From Halobacillus litoralis (GTDB lineage Bacteria > Bacillota > Bacilli > Bacillales > Halobacillaceae): DNA of 64,000 bases. The stretch spans positions 496,001 to 560,000 of the forward strand of contig NZ_JAIVKN010000002.1 in assembly GCF_020524025.1 (NCBI RefSeq), in the 5' to 3' direction. Position 1 is the stretch's first letter; each line of letters starts with the position of its first letter. Below, in pieces: positions 44,461 to 53,238 of the stretch. The notes below the pieces were generated by a model that was given only the letters and a program-made list of their open reading frames with translations, did no database searches and was not told the DNA's origin. A program made the position numbers and the translations under genes.

Positions 44461-44968
44461 GTTCTCCCTCCTTTATATCCAGGCTCTGTTAAAGTTTGGT
44501 GATGATTTTTGATTTGTTCCCCAGGATCCTGGTTATATGGAGTTGAAGCTGAAACATTTCCATATCAAGGTGCCCTTACGTTTGTTGAACGGAGGGGTGC
44601 CTGGATAACGATCCGCTTTCCACGGGCTAGGTCTCGAGCATCCCCCCTCCCTTCGTCTTGTACAAACCTAATGTAAGGTAACAACACGAAGCTTTAACAG
44701 AGCCTATATCTAATACCAGTGTACATATGCGAACGACTATGCACGAACGAGCAAGATTCAAATCTTACGTTATAGGGAACTGTCGAATAATTGATTCTTC
44801 TACACCAATTTGTAATCTTAGAAGGAATTTTGACGTTAAAAAGCTAATCTTATTACTTGGAAGTGTTCTATTAATGGAATGATCTTTCTTCCCATGAGCT
44901 GTATTTAGGAAAATAAGTCTTTTGAAAACCAAACATTACACATCTACAAAGGAAAGGGGTATAAAAAC
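44461..44968. other. Gene-free stretch carrying the MITE-like element
   Basis: Contains the 223-bp element with its target duplication (44474-44712), then about 255 bp of AT-rich sequence that must hold the promoter of the isomerase gene at 44969. No further ORF is seen. Confidence 0.6.
44482..44704. mobile_element. MITE-like non-autonomous element, 223 bp
   Basis: Ends are GGCTCTGTTAAAGTTTGGTG and its inverted counterpart CACGAAGCTTTAACAGAGCC, matching at 18 of 20 positions. It is bracketed by TATATCCA (44474-44481) and TATATCTA (44705-44712), an 8-bp duplication with one change. There is no ORF inside. An 8-bp duplication and short GGCTCTG-type ends suggest mobilisation by a transposase of IS1595- or IS6-like kind (inference). 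Confidence 0.75.
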
Positions 44969-45730
44969 ATGAGTACGATACCATTTGCTGTTCAATTGTA
45001 TACATTAAGAAATGAGACGGCTGAGGATTTTCCCGGAACATTAAAGAAAGTAGCTGAACTGGGGTTTGATGCCGTAGAGTTTGCTGGATTTGGCGGTTTA
45101 GAAGCGAAGGAAGTCAAACGTTTGCTAGATGAATTAGGATTAAAAGCCGCTTCCAGTCACGTCCCATTAGATGAACTGAAGAACAATCTCGATAAGGTCA
45201 TCCAAGACCAGAAAACCATCGGGAGTGAGTACATCGTCTGCCCATTCATTGAAGATCGCAGCGAAGAAGATTACAAACAGTTGATTCAGGATTTGAAGAC
45301 CATTGGAGATTCCTGTAAAAAAGAAGGACTCACCCTCTGCTATCACAATCACGACTTCGAATTGGAACCATTTAATGATGGACGACTTCCTCTTGATGTC
45401 ATTCTTGAAGAAACAGAAGGTCAGGTTGAAGCAGAATTTGATATTTATTGGCTGAAAAAAGCTGGAGAACAGCCTTCCACCTGGATGGATCGGTATAAAG
45501 GCAGAACCCCTCTCATTCACTTAAAAGATATGACCGTTGATGATGAGCAGTTTTTCGCGGAATTAGGTACCGGTGGCGTCGATTTAGATACCGTTCTATC
45601 TCTTGGAGAAAAATCCGGTGTGAAGTGGTGGATTGTAGAGCAGGATGAAAGTCGCAGAAATCCTATTGAAAGCCTCGAGATCAGCATGTATTATTTAAAA
45701 GAGAAATTCCCACATTTAATAAATGAATAA
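44969..45730 (+). CDS. Sugar phosphate isomerase/epimerase-like TIM-barrel protein
   Basis: A 253-aa protein of the xylose isomerase-like superfamily. It begins MSTIPFAVQLYTLRNETAED. Metal ligands expected in LCYHNHDFE (about 124-132), AEFDIYWLKKAG (about 152-163) and LIHLKDM (about 178-184), with a final Glu in WIVEQDES (about 223-230). It resembles IolE/IolH-like and 3-keto-glycoside-processing enzymes. It lies near the ThuA operon but is transcribed the other way and ends at its own terminator. ATG follows AAAGGAAAGGGG. Confidence 0.85.
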   Translation: MSTIPFAVQLYTLRNETAEDFPGTLKKVAELGFDAVEFAGFGGLEAKEVKRLLDELGLKAASSHVPLDELKNNLDKVIQDQKTIGSEYIVCPFIEDRSEEDYKQLIQDLKTIGDSCKKEGLTLCYHNHDFELEPFNDGRLPLDVILEETEGQVEAEFDIYWLKKAGEQPSTWMDRYKGRTPLIHLKDMTVDDEQFFAELGTGGVDLDTVLSLGEKSGVKWWIVEQDESRRNPIESLEISMYYLKEKFPHLINE

Positions 45731-45740
45731 TTGGAAAGAA

Positions 45741-45765
45741 AGCGTGACATGCTCACGCTTTTTTT
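45741..45765 (+). terminator. Terminator of the isomerase gene
   Basis: AGCGTGA / TCACGCT stem with a 5-base loop and T7, between the isomerase stop and the ribosome site of the PAP2 gene. Confidence 0.75.
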
Positions 45766-45784
45766 ATGTAAGGAGACTTTGCTT

Positions 45785-46315
45785 TTGGAAGAACTTTTCG
45801 TAAGAATGATTTATGATTTCTCAAGTTACAGATGGATCGATGCGTTTATGGGGCTTTTATCTAGGTGGGGATACAAGTTAATGATTGTCTCATTCTTGAT
45901 ATGTCTCGTGTCAAAAAAGACAAGACGCACTGGTCTTTCAGCAATTTTTGCTGTTCTTGGCGGCTTAGGAGTGACCCGCCTCGTCCGTTGGCTCTATCCA
46001 AGAGAACGTCCGTTTATTGTTTATGAGGATATTACTCCATTAATCGCTAAAGAGGCCACTTCTTCTTTTCCAAGTGAACAGGCCTTAATTACAGGAGTGT
46101 TTATCGTATTTCTTTGGACAATGAAGGGAAGGCTCAAATGGATCTTTTTGACCCTGAGTTTAATCACGGCCCTGTCCCGCGTCTATGTGGGGCATCACTA
46201 CCTTAGTGATGTCATTGTTGGTCTGGCCTTAGGAGCAGGATTGTTTATCTCTTTCCAACACCTTTCTCCTTTTCAAATCCGGCCATTTCAAATGAAACGA
46301 AAAGGCTCTGTATAA
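45785..46315 (+). CDS. PAP2-family membrane phosphatase (BcrC-like) with altered motif
   Basis: Likely lipid pyrophosphate phosphatase, for example undecaprenyl-pyrophosphate recycling; 176 aa, five to six hydrophobic segments. Motif 1 is present as RWLYPRERP, motif 3 as SRVYVGHHYLSD, both near normal. Motif 2 reads SFPSEQA where PSGH or PSDH is usual, so the proton-donating His is replaced by Gln. The start is TTG at 45785 behind AAGGAG; the frame runs back to 45731 but that part contains the upstream terminator. It may be less active or act on another substrate. Confidence 0.82.
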   Translation: MEELFVRMIYDFSSYRWIDAFMGLLSRWGYKLMIVSFLICLVSKKTRRTGLSAIFAVLGGLGVTRLVRWLYPRERPFIVYEDITPLIAKEATSSFPSEQALITGVFIVFLWTMKGRLKWIFLTLSLITALSRVYVGHHYLSDVIVGLALGAGLFISFQHLSPFQIRPFQMKRKGSV

Positions 46316-46481
46316 CAGTACTACCTGGTGAAACTTTTAGCAGTAACCTATTGGAATAGAATGAACGAAATAGCGAACACTCGCAGCGGGTTTCAGGTTT
46401 GAAACAAGGATCTTAAACCATTATAAGCATTACATAGGAAAACAGAGCGCTTTCCCGGCTGCCATACCAGGAGCTCTAAAT

Positions 46482-46521
46482 AAAAGAAACCTAACTCTTC
46501 ACACGAGTTAGGTTTCTTTTA
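46482..46521. terminator. Bidirectional terminator after sinR
   Basis: AAAAGAAACCTAACTC / GAGTTAGGTTTCTTTT, 16-bp perfect stem with a 7-base loop. Confidence 0.88.
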
Positions 46522-46848
46522 TTTATTTTGATGGATTTTCCATTTATTAAACTCTAAATATTCTCGGAACTGTTCTTTGGAAATCCCTGAGTTCATCGCT
46601 TCTTGAACAAGATTCATCCAATCCTTATCCAGCGTTTCATCTTTGGGTTCAGATTCTCCATGCAGCAAATAGTTAATAGAAACGTCTAATTCCTGGGAGA
46701 TCTTCGTCAAAAATTGAATGGAAGGATTCGTTTGGATGTTTCTTTCGATGGAACTTAAATAAGACTTAGCCACCCCAGCTCTTTCAGCTAGTTCTGACAG
46801 CGACATATGTCGGTCTTTACGTATTTTTTGAATCCGCTCGCCGATCAT
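46519..46848 (-). CDS. sinR: SinR-like biofilm/sporulation regulator
   Basis: DNA-binding repressor, 109 aa, with an XRE helix-turn-helix (about 5-60; MSLSELAERAGVAKSYLSSIERNIQTNPS) and the C-terminal SinI-type dimerisation helix pair (DKDWMNLVQEAMNSGISKEQFREYLEFNKWK, about 74-104). Both are strongly like B. subtilis SinR, master regulator of matrix genes. No sinI gene is seen on either side, so its antagonist must be elsewhere or missing. ATG with a GGTGG-type site. Confidence 0.9.
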   Translation of the reverse strand: MIGERIQKIRKDRHMSLSELAERAGVAKSYLSSIERNIQTNPSIQFLTKISQELDVSINYLLHGESEPKDETLDKDWMNLVQEAMNSGISKEQFREYLEFNKWKIHQNK

Positions 46849-47187
46849 ACTTCCACCTTCTTTCTATGTAATTTGAGTATAGCATATTCACTTTTTCCGT
46901 TCTATTTAAAGCACAAAAATCAATATCGAGACCTAGATCACTGTACAAATATTCCTGTACATACATCTTCTTTCCCACTAATATGTATCGGTCAAAAATA
47001 TCATATCTTTAATATTTTAGTGCTTTAATACAACACTTGTCCATCAGTACCCGGATGATTATACAAAAACGGAATTTAGACTCCATTTGATACAAAGATA
47101 TAGGACTGATTCATAAAGTCTAATAAAAATGATTGAGAAAACATAGATCAGACATACTAAGAACAAATACTAAAAAAGGTGAGCGTC
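46849..47187. other. Divergent regulatory stretch between sinR and the CBS-domain gene
   Basis: AT-rich with TGTACA repeated at 46942-46947 and 46956-46961 (8 bp apart), a possible operator. No sinI-like ORF and no other gene. Confidence 0.5.
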
Positions 47188-47910
47188 ATGAGTGAAAGTG
47201 TGGAACAGTTCGAAATTACATTTAACCAAATACATCAACACCTTAAAGAATTGAACGGCTTTCCGAAGAATGATAACTTTGTTGAGCTTCTTCAGCGTTC
47301 AAAACTAAAACACAGCGTGATTCGTGTTCACTTTGATCAATTGAAGCAGTTCGCTAAGTTAAGGAATGCCATCGTTCATGAGCGGATCAGTGGAGACTTT
47401 TATATTGCCACTCCTCATGAGGGAGTCGTTGAGAAATTAAAACAGATTAAACAAACGCTTGATCAACCACCAGAAGCTTTGCAGTTTGCCACCCGTCCTG
47501 TCCTTTATTTCAAGGAAGAGACGGACTTGACTCATATTGTAGAAGCCTTTGATCAACATGGGATCTCCCAATTTCCTATTTACAATAATGACCGTACCTT
47601 TCTCGGTCTCCTCACCAATGATGGGATTGTCCGCTGGCTGTCGCAAAAGATGGTAGAAGGCAGGGTGAATTTAAAACAGACGGTGGCAAAAGATGTGTTA
47701 CCTAGTGAAAAACACGCCAATGTTGAATTTTTATCTTCAAATGCCACGGTTTTTGAACTAGAGGAGCGCTTTGAAACAAGCCTTGATGAAAATCGCAAAT
47801 TAAAAGCGGTCATTTTAACCGAGTCCGGTAATCCAGACGACTTACCTATGGGGATTGTAACGACGTGGGATCTCATTAAAGTTGATCGTAGGGATGGAGA
47901 TGACTCCTGA
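47188..47910 (+). CDS. CBS-domain pair protein with HEPN-like N-terminal region
   Basis: A 240-aa soluble protein. Residues about 1-95 are helical and end in KLRNAIVHER, where R59-N60-x3-H64 equals the RNxxxH motif of HEPN domains (often RNases or nucleotidyl-transfer partners). Two CBS motifs follow (about 100-160 and 170-238), with GISQFPIYNNDRTFLGLLTNDGIVRWL (about 125-151) in the first, which usually bind adenine nucleotides. The start is the ATG at 47188 with AAAGGTGAG. Joining a nucleotide sensor to a HEPN-like unit is unusual; activity is not proven. Confidence 0.72.
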   Translation: MSESVEQFEITFNQIHQHLKELNGFPKNDNFVELLQRSKLKHSVIRVHFDQLKQFAKLRNAIVHERISGDFYIATPHEGVVEKLKQIKQTLDQPPEALQFATRPVLYFKEETDLTHIVEAFDQHGISQFPIYNNDRTFLGLLTNDGIVRWLSQKMVEGRVNLKQTVAKDVLPSEKHANVEFLSSNATVFELEERFETSLDENRKLKAVILTESGNPDDLPMGIVTTWDLIKVDRRDGDDS

Positions 47911-48064
47911 TGGTCCATGTCCCGCTTTTCGCCAGCCTTTTCTACCATACATGAGGCTTTCATTCTGTATGTTTGTTATCTACCTTTAGTAAATGTTTGA
48001 AATAAATCACAGTTGGAGTATATGATTGAACCATCCCTGTTATTAGGAAGAGAGGTGGACGATC

Positions 48065-48436
48065 ATGCACGAACGCAGACAAGAACCTTTTCGATACTCA
48101 TTCCAAACACCATTGCCGGGTTTTTATAACAAAAAGTTAAACAGACATGTATCCGGATTAATTGAAGTTAAGGATATTAGTATGAATGGTCTGCGTTTTT
48201 CCTGTGACTCTCACCCAGGTTTATCTACGAAGGACGAAATTTTCATCTCATTTATGTATGAAAAGGAAACCTTCACAACTGAAGGTAGAATCATATGGTT
48301 AAAAACGGAACATGAAAGTATGACATGTGGAGTTCATGTCTTTGACTATCCTATCCGATTAAAAGAAATCTTGCAGGAGCTGGGAGAGTCTCTAAATAAG
48401 AAAGACCAGGAACGCTGCGGGAGCCATCATTCATAA
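48065..48436 (+). CDS. PilZ-domain protein (c-di-GMP receptor candidate)
   Basis: A 123-aa single-domain protein. The N-terminal ERRQEPFRY (about 3-11) fits the RxxxR switch and DISMNGLRF (about 39-47) fits the D/NxSxxG motif, so both c-di-GMP-binding elements are present. The rest forms the expected beta-barrel. ATG follows AAGAGAGGTGG. Stand-alone PilZ proteins in bacilli adjust motility or exopolysaccharide; there is no neighbour to define which. It lies near sinR and the CBS/HEPN gene. Confidence 0.87.
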   Translation: MHERRQEPFRYSFQTPLPGFYNKKLNRHVSGLIEVKDISMNGLRFSCDSHPGLSTKDEIFISFMYEKETFTTEGRIIWLKTEHESMTCGVHVFDYPIRLKEILQELGESLNKKDQERCGSHHS

Positions 48437-48489
48437 AAAAGACTGATCTCCCGCCCCCGCTTCGTTTAGGTTTAGTGCACATATACGTA

Positions 48490-48536
48490 AAAAGGCCTTC
48501 CCGCCATTGCAGTACTACAATGGTGGGAAGGCCTTC
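48490..48536. terminator. Bidirectional terminator after the RND operon
   Basis: 18-bp stem AAGGCCTTCCCGCCATTG / CAATGGTGGGAAGGCCTT with one G-T pair; T-run on the minus strand. Confidence 0.88.
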
Positions 48537-48544
48537 GTTATAGG

Positions 48545-51500
48545 TTACTCTTTCTCTGCTTTTCTCCGAAAAAAACCAGTCACTTTGTTTGATAGATCAT
48601 CGAAATACGTGTAAACAACGGGAATAAGCAGGAGAGTGAAGAAGCTTGAAATTGTTAAGCCAAAAATGATGGTCACAGCAAGAGGCTGCTGGGCTTCTGC
48701 CCCTCTTCCAATTCCAATCGCCAACGGGACCATACCAAGAACGGTCGTTAGTGTTGTCATGAGAATTGGACGTAAGCGACTTGGACCAGCTTCTATAATC
48801 GCCTCATACCGGTCGTATGATTTTCTTCTTAGAATGTTAATGTAATCGACTAAAACGATTGCATTGTTGACCACAATCCCTGCAAGCATAATAATACCTA
48901 CAAAAGCCGGTAAACTGAATGGCAGACCGGTAATGAACAAACCGCCGGTAATCCCTATAATTGTAGCAGGAAGAGAGAACATGATAATAAACGGGAACAA
49001 GAAGTTCTCAAATTGGATCGCCATCACAGCATAGACAAGGAAGATTGAAAATAGTAAGGCAAGCGATAAATCACCGAATGCCTCCTGCATATCTTGAGCT
49101 TGTCCACCGATGCTGTAGGAATAGGCATCAGGGAAATTCAGACGTTCCAGTTCCGCACGTACTTTCTCCGTGGCTGTTCCTAAGTCAATATCGGAAATTT
49201 CCGCTTCCACATTTACCTGTGGCTGCTGATTCTGCCTGAGGAGCGAAACAGGTCCCTGAACCTGATTTAATTCAGCAATAGTCGCCAATGGAACAAGAGC
49301 CCCGCTGGGTGTTTGAATCGACATTCCTTCTAAATCACTGATGGTTTGTCGTTCCTCTTCCGGAAGAATAAAACGGACATCCACCTCATCTGTACCATTT
49401 CGGTACCGCGTGGCGATTTGACCATTAAACCCTAACTGCACCTGACCAATCACCTGTTGTTCTGTCAATCCATATTGAGCTATTTTACTCTGATTGACTT
49501 CAATCTGCATTTCAGGCCGGCCTTCATCTGTTGAAGAGGTGGCATTTTCTACGCCTTCAATATCGTTCATGAGATAGGCGACTTGTCCTGCCAGCTCATC
49601 CAACACTTCATAATCGTCTCCATTAAGCTGAACCTGGAGAGGGGCTCCTGTCCCTAATCCAGCATCGAGTTCACTTACTTCAATTTCCGCACCGGGAATA
49701 TCAGCAAGTGCCCGGTCAATCTCTTTCATGACTGCTTGAGTTGTTCTATCTCTATTATCAGGTTCTACAAGCTGGATGGTATATGTGGCCATATCAGAAG
49801 ATCCATTGCCAATGCTGCCCATACCGCCCCCGCCAATAGATAAATAGCTGACTTTAATAATATCGTCAAAGCTTTCGATCTTCTCGTCTATCTGCTCCGT
49901 AAGTGCTTCGGTTTCATCTAAAGAAGTTCCTGCCGGCATATTCACCCGCACCTCGACCTGCCCCTGATCTGAAGGAGGGATAAACTCGGTTCCAATCAGT
50001 GGGATTAGAGCGATGCTTCCAGCAATAAGGGCAGCCGTTACAGCCATTGTCGTTTTCCTGAATTTCAACACCCAGCGCAGCATCGAGCGGTAGCCGTCAT
50101 TTACTCGATCTAAGAAGCGGTCAAACCAATATCTCCGCCCTTCTTCCTTCAATGACTTAGTTAACAGCTTGGAAGAAAGCATAGGAATTAACGTAACAGA
50201 TACAGCCAGCGATGCAATGAGCGCAAACATGATGGTCAATGCAAGCGGAGTAAACAGTTCGGATGCAATCCCCTCTACGAAGATAATAGGCAGGAAGACA
50301 ACTAATGTCGTTGTAGCTGAAGCTACTACAGCTGGAGCCAGTTCAGATGCCCCCTGTTTAGCAGATTCAACCATCGAATATCCCTGCTGTCGGTAACTGA
50401 CAATATTCTCTAAGATGACAATCGAACTGTCGACCATCATCCCTATTCCAAGAGCAAGGCCTCCCATTGTTAAAACATTTAACGTTTCACCCGTAAAGTA
50501 CATTAAAGTGAATGTTGAAATAATCGCAATAGGAATAGAAAGTCCGATGACAAGAGTTGCCCGGATACTCTTCAGGAAAAGAAGAAGGACCAGAACAGAA
50601 AAGATCCCTCCTAGAATGATGTTCAAGACAACACTATTGATTGAGATTTTAATGAATTCAGATGTATCAAGCACGATACTTGTTCCTACGCCTTCAGGCA
50701 GATCGCCCTTTTTCTCATCTAATGCCTCCCGCACAGTATCAGCTGTTTCCACTGTATTGGCATCCGTTTTTTTCAAGATGGATAAAACAACAGAAGAAGA
50801 TCCGTTGACCTTACTGATAGTACTGGAGTTTGTAAGCGTCTCTTTCACTTCTGCTATTTGATCAAGGGTGACCCGCGCACCTGATTGAGATTGAATCACC
50901 GTTTCTTTTACATCATCTATGGACTCAAACTCACCGTCCACACGGATTTGCAGGTCCTTCTGTCCTTTTTCTATGGCACCGGCGGATGCCGACTGATTCG
51001 CAGCGTTCAGGGCCTGGATAACCGTCTGGGAATTGAGCCCGTATTGAGCCATTTGAGCGCGGTCAACGAGCACTTGTACCTCACTGACCTTTCCTCCCTC
51101 AACGCTTACAGAAGCAACCCCCGCCTGTCTTTCTAAGAAAGGCACAAGTCTATTTTCAGCTATCTGCTGTAGTTCCTCTGGAGTATCCCCGGATAAGCCA
51201 ACCGTCATGATTGGGAGCTGCTGTGGATCGAAGCGGAGCACGCTGGGGTCAGAAGCTCCTTCCGGCAGTAAACCAGTGACCTGATCTACATTCTCTCTTA
51301 CCTGAAGTAATGTGCTGTCTAAGTCTACTCCCGTATTGAATTGCATTAAAACAAGAGAAGCTCCAGCCTGAGATTGAGACTGAAGCACCTCTAAACCTTC
51401 GATACTGCTGACTGAAGATTCGACAGGACGGCTGACGAGCTTCTCTACTTCCTGAGGAGCCGCACCTTCATAAGACGTCGAAACAACAGCGATGGGCAGA

Positions 51501-51622
51501 TCAATTTCAGGATAAAGATCGATCGTCAAACTCCTTAGAGAAACAAAGCCGAGGGCCAGGATCGCCGCAACCACCATAATGACTCCAACAGGCCGCTTTA
51601 CAGATACATTAACGAGCTTCAT
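48545..51622 (-). CDS. RND-family efflux transporter (SwrC/AcrB-like)
   Basis: Proton-driven multidrug or lipopeptide exporter of the HAE-1 type, 1025 aa, with 12 transmembrane helices in the 1+5+1+5 order and two large extracellular loops. The TM4 signature GIGMMVDSSIVILENI (about 392-407) carries the proton-relay Asp, and the repeat in the second half (IIMLAGIVVNNAIVLVDYINILRR, about 917-940) is also present. The closest well-studied relative is SwrC of B. subtilis (surfactin resistance). It overlaps the adaptor gene by 14 bp. ATG follows AAGGAGG. Confidence 0.94.
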   Translation of the reverse strand: MKLVNVSVKRPVGVIMVVAAILALGFVSLRSLTIDLYPEIDLPIAVVSTSYEGAAPQEVEKLVSRPVESSVSSIEGLEVLQSQSQAGASLVLMQFNTGVDLDSTLLQVRENVDQVTGLLPEGASDPSVLRFDPQQLPIMTVGLSGDTPEELQQIAENRLVPFLERQAGVASVSVEGGKVSEVQVLVDRAQMAQYGLNSQTVIQALNAANQSASAGAIEKGQKDLQIRVDGEFESIDDVKETVIQSQSGARVTLDQIAEVKETLTNSSTISKVNGSSSVVLSILKKTDANTVETADTVREALDEKKGDLPEGVGTSIVLDTSEFIKISINSVVLNIILGGIFSVLVLLLFLKSIRATLVIGLSIPIAIISTFTLMYFTGETLNVLTMGGLALGIGMMVDSSIVILENIVSYRQQGYSMVESAKQGASELAPAVVASATTTLVVFLPIIFVEGIASELFTPLALTIMFALIASLAVSVTLIPMLSSKLLTKSLKEEGRRYWFDRFLDRVNDGYRSMLRWVLKFRKTTMAVTAALIAGSIALIPLIGTEFIPPSDQGQVEVRVNMPAGTSLDETEALTEQIDEKIESFDDIIKVSYLSIGGGGMGSIGNGSSDMATYTIQLVEPDNRDRTTQAVMKEIDRALADIPGAEIEVSELDAGLGTGAPLQVQLNGDDYEVLDELAGQVAYLMNDIEGVENATSSTDEGRPEMQIEVNQSKIAQYGLTEQQVIGQVQLGFNGQIATRYRNGTDEVDVRFILPEEERQTISDLEGMSIQTPSGALVPLATIAELNQVQGPVSLLRQNQQPQVNVEAEISDIDLGTATEKVRAELERLNFPDAYSYSIGGQAQDMQEAFGDLSLALLFSIFLVYAVMAIQFENFLFPFIIMFSLPATIIGITGGLFITGLPFSLPAFVGIIMLAGIVVNNAIVLVDYINILRRKSYDRYEAIIEAGPSRLRPILMTTLTTVLGMVPLAIGIGRGAEAQQPLAVTIIFGLTISSFFTLLLIPVVYTYFDDLSNKVTGFFRRKAEKE

Positions 51623-52955
51623 CAGAATCCTCCTTCATAATGGTGACTTGGTCCCCATCTGAAAGTGTCAGCTGACCTGTGGTGATCACTTGTGCATCCG
51701 TAGAGAGATCTGCTGAAATGGCTGTGAAGTCTGTTTGTGTCTCAACGACCGAAACGTCTACTCGTACCGCTTTGCTATCAGTCACTTGATAAACGTATGT
51801 TTCATCATTCTGTTCAACAAGACTGTCCGTCGGGATAATCAATGTATCTTCCACAACATTTTCAGGCAGTAGAAAAGAAGCCATCATCCCGGGCTTGATC
51901 TTCTCTTCCCCATTATCGACCGTCGCTTCTACAGGATACAGACCGGTTTCGTCCGGAACAGAAGATACATAGTCTATCGTGGAAGTTACTTTTTCTTCCA
52001 AGGCGGAAAGATCGACCTGCAGTTCTTCCCCTTTTTCGAACAAAGATAGTTGTTCTGCTGTTACAGAAGCCGTAATGGTCATCGGATTTAAGCTGACCAC
52101 AGTGGCAAAAGGCTGCTGGTTTGAGACAAAATCTCCTTCTTTGGCGTTTAAAGTTGAAATTTCCCCGGAAGTTGGTGCTGTAACTGCTTCATTGGATGCT
52201 TGATCCTGAACTTGACTTAACTGAACGTTTGCTTGTTCGACTTGAAGTTCTGCTTGTTCGACCGCAACACGTGCCTGCTCAAGCTGCTGGTTGGCCTGAT
52301 CTACTTGAGCCTCAGCCTGAGCAACAGCAGACGATGACTGTGGCTGTTGACTCTTCAACTGCTGATACTGGGCATGGGCCTGTTCCGCTCTATTTTGAGC
52401 CTGCTGATAGAGAGCATCAGGAATGGTTCCCTCATCCGCTAATTTTTTTGTTTCATCTGCAATGTTCTGAGCCTGTTCATATTGCTTCTCAGCGGCTGAA
52501 ACAGCTTGGGCGGTCTGACTTGCCTCAGATTGTGAAGCTTTCTTTGCAATCTCTACTTGATCTTTAGCATTCTCAACTCCAAGCTGAGCTTGATCCTTTG
52601 AAATCATCGCATTCTCCAACTGTTTTTCTGCCTGGCGTACAGCCAGCTGTTGAAGTTCTACCTGCTCTTCAGCTGTTCCACTTGGACTTACGACCGCTAG
52701 AGTTTCTCCCTTTTCCACACGATCTCCCTTACCGACATTTAAGGTTACTAAGTCTCCTGGAGTCTTAGCAAGAACCGGTGATGAATCCGGTGAAGCAGCC
52801 CTTCCGACAATCTTCCTTTCAACAACAAAATCATCTTTTTTTACCGTCTCAACCTTTACTGGAGTCATCCGCTCTTCCGTTTCTTCTTGTGTCTCTTCCT
52901 GTGAACAAGCGGTTACAAAGATGATCACCATGAGTAATATGGACAACCGTTTCAT
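51609..52955 (-). CDS. RND efflux adaptor lipoprotein (MFP/HlyD family)
   Basis: Links the RND pump to the cell surface, 448 aa. The lipoprotein signal peptide ends VTAC (Cys near residue 17), followed by an acidic spacer. The biotinyl-lipoyl-like halves (about 50-95 and 260-285) enclose a long Gln/Ala-rich coiled coil (about 80-255), longer than usual. The C-terminal beta-barrel and membrane-proximal part end in LTLSDGDQVTIM. First gene of the operon. ATG follows GGAGAGGAAG. Confidence 0.9.
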   Translation of the reverse strand: MKRLSILLMVIIFVTACSQEETQEETEERMTPVKVETVKKDDFVVERKIVGRAASPDSSPVLAKTPGDLVTLNVGKGDRVEKGETLAVVSPSGTAEEQVELQQLAVRQAEKQLENAMISKDQAQLGVENAKDQVEIAKKASQSEASQTAQAVSAAEKQYEQAQNIADETKKLADEGTIPDALYQQAQNRAEQAHAQYQQLKSQQPQSSSAVAQAEAQVDQANQQLEQARVAVEQAELQVEQANVQLSQVQDQASNEAVTAPTSGEISTLNAKEGDFVSNQQPFATVVSLNPMTITASVTAEQLSLFEKGEELQVDLSALEEKVTSTIDYVSSVPDETGLYPVEATVDNGEEKIKPGMMASFLLPENVVEDTLIIPTDSLVEQNDETYVYQVTDSKAVRVDVSVVETQTDFTAISADLSTDAQVITTGQLTLSDGDQVTIMKEDSDEAR

Positions 52956-53014
52956 TCAAGACTTCCTCTCCATTATAAACTCCCCAAAACCAGTCGTTCA
53001 TCTCTTCTCTATTC

Positions 53015-53037
53015 TGGTACTATTTTCTCCTGTACCA
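53015..53037. promoter_or_regulatory. Inverted repeat upstream of the RND operon
   Basis: TGGTAC-N11-GTACCA. A second one, ATGAC-N6-GTCAT, lies at 53075-53090. Both are operator-like; no regulator gene is adjacent. Confidence 0.4.
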
Positions 53038-53200
53038 TCCAAGACCATACTTTCTCTATTCGTTTAACCGACAAATGACCATGTAGTCATAATTACGGTT
53101 AATGTTACTAAACTGCGTTTTGTATTGCAACTTGTAGTGTTCAGGGGAAAATGACAATATTGTGAATCTTTCGCGTAATCTCTCATCACCCATGAAAAAT

Positions 53201-53234
53201 AAAAAAACTGAACCAAAAGTATGGTTCAGCTTTT
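53201..53234 (-). terminator. Terminator of the 206-aa hypothetical gene
   Basis: Minus strand GCTGAACCA / TGGTTCAGT with a 6-base loop then T7. Confidence 0.85.
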
Positions 53235-53238
53235 CGAC

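Noticed and set aside
46307-46320. GGCTCTGT at the end of the PAP2 gene, resembling the MITE end
   Set aside because: Only eight bases agree and it is part of the coding end; no partner end or duplication.
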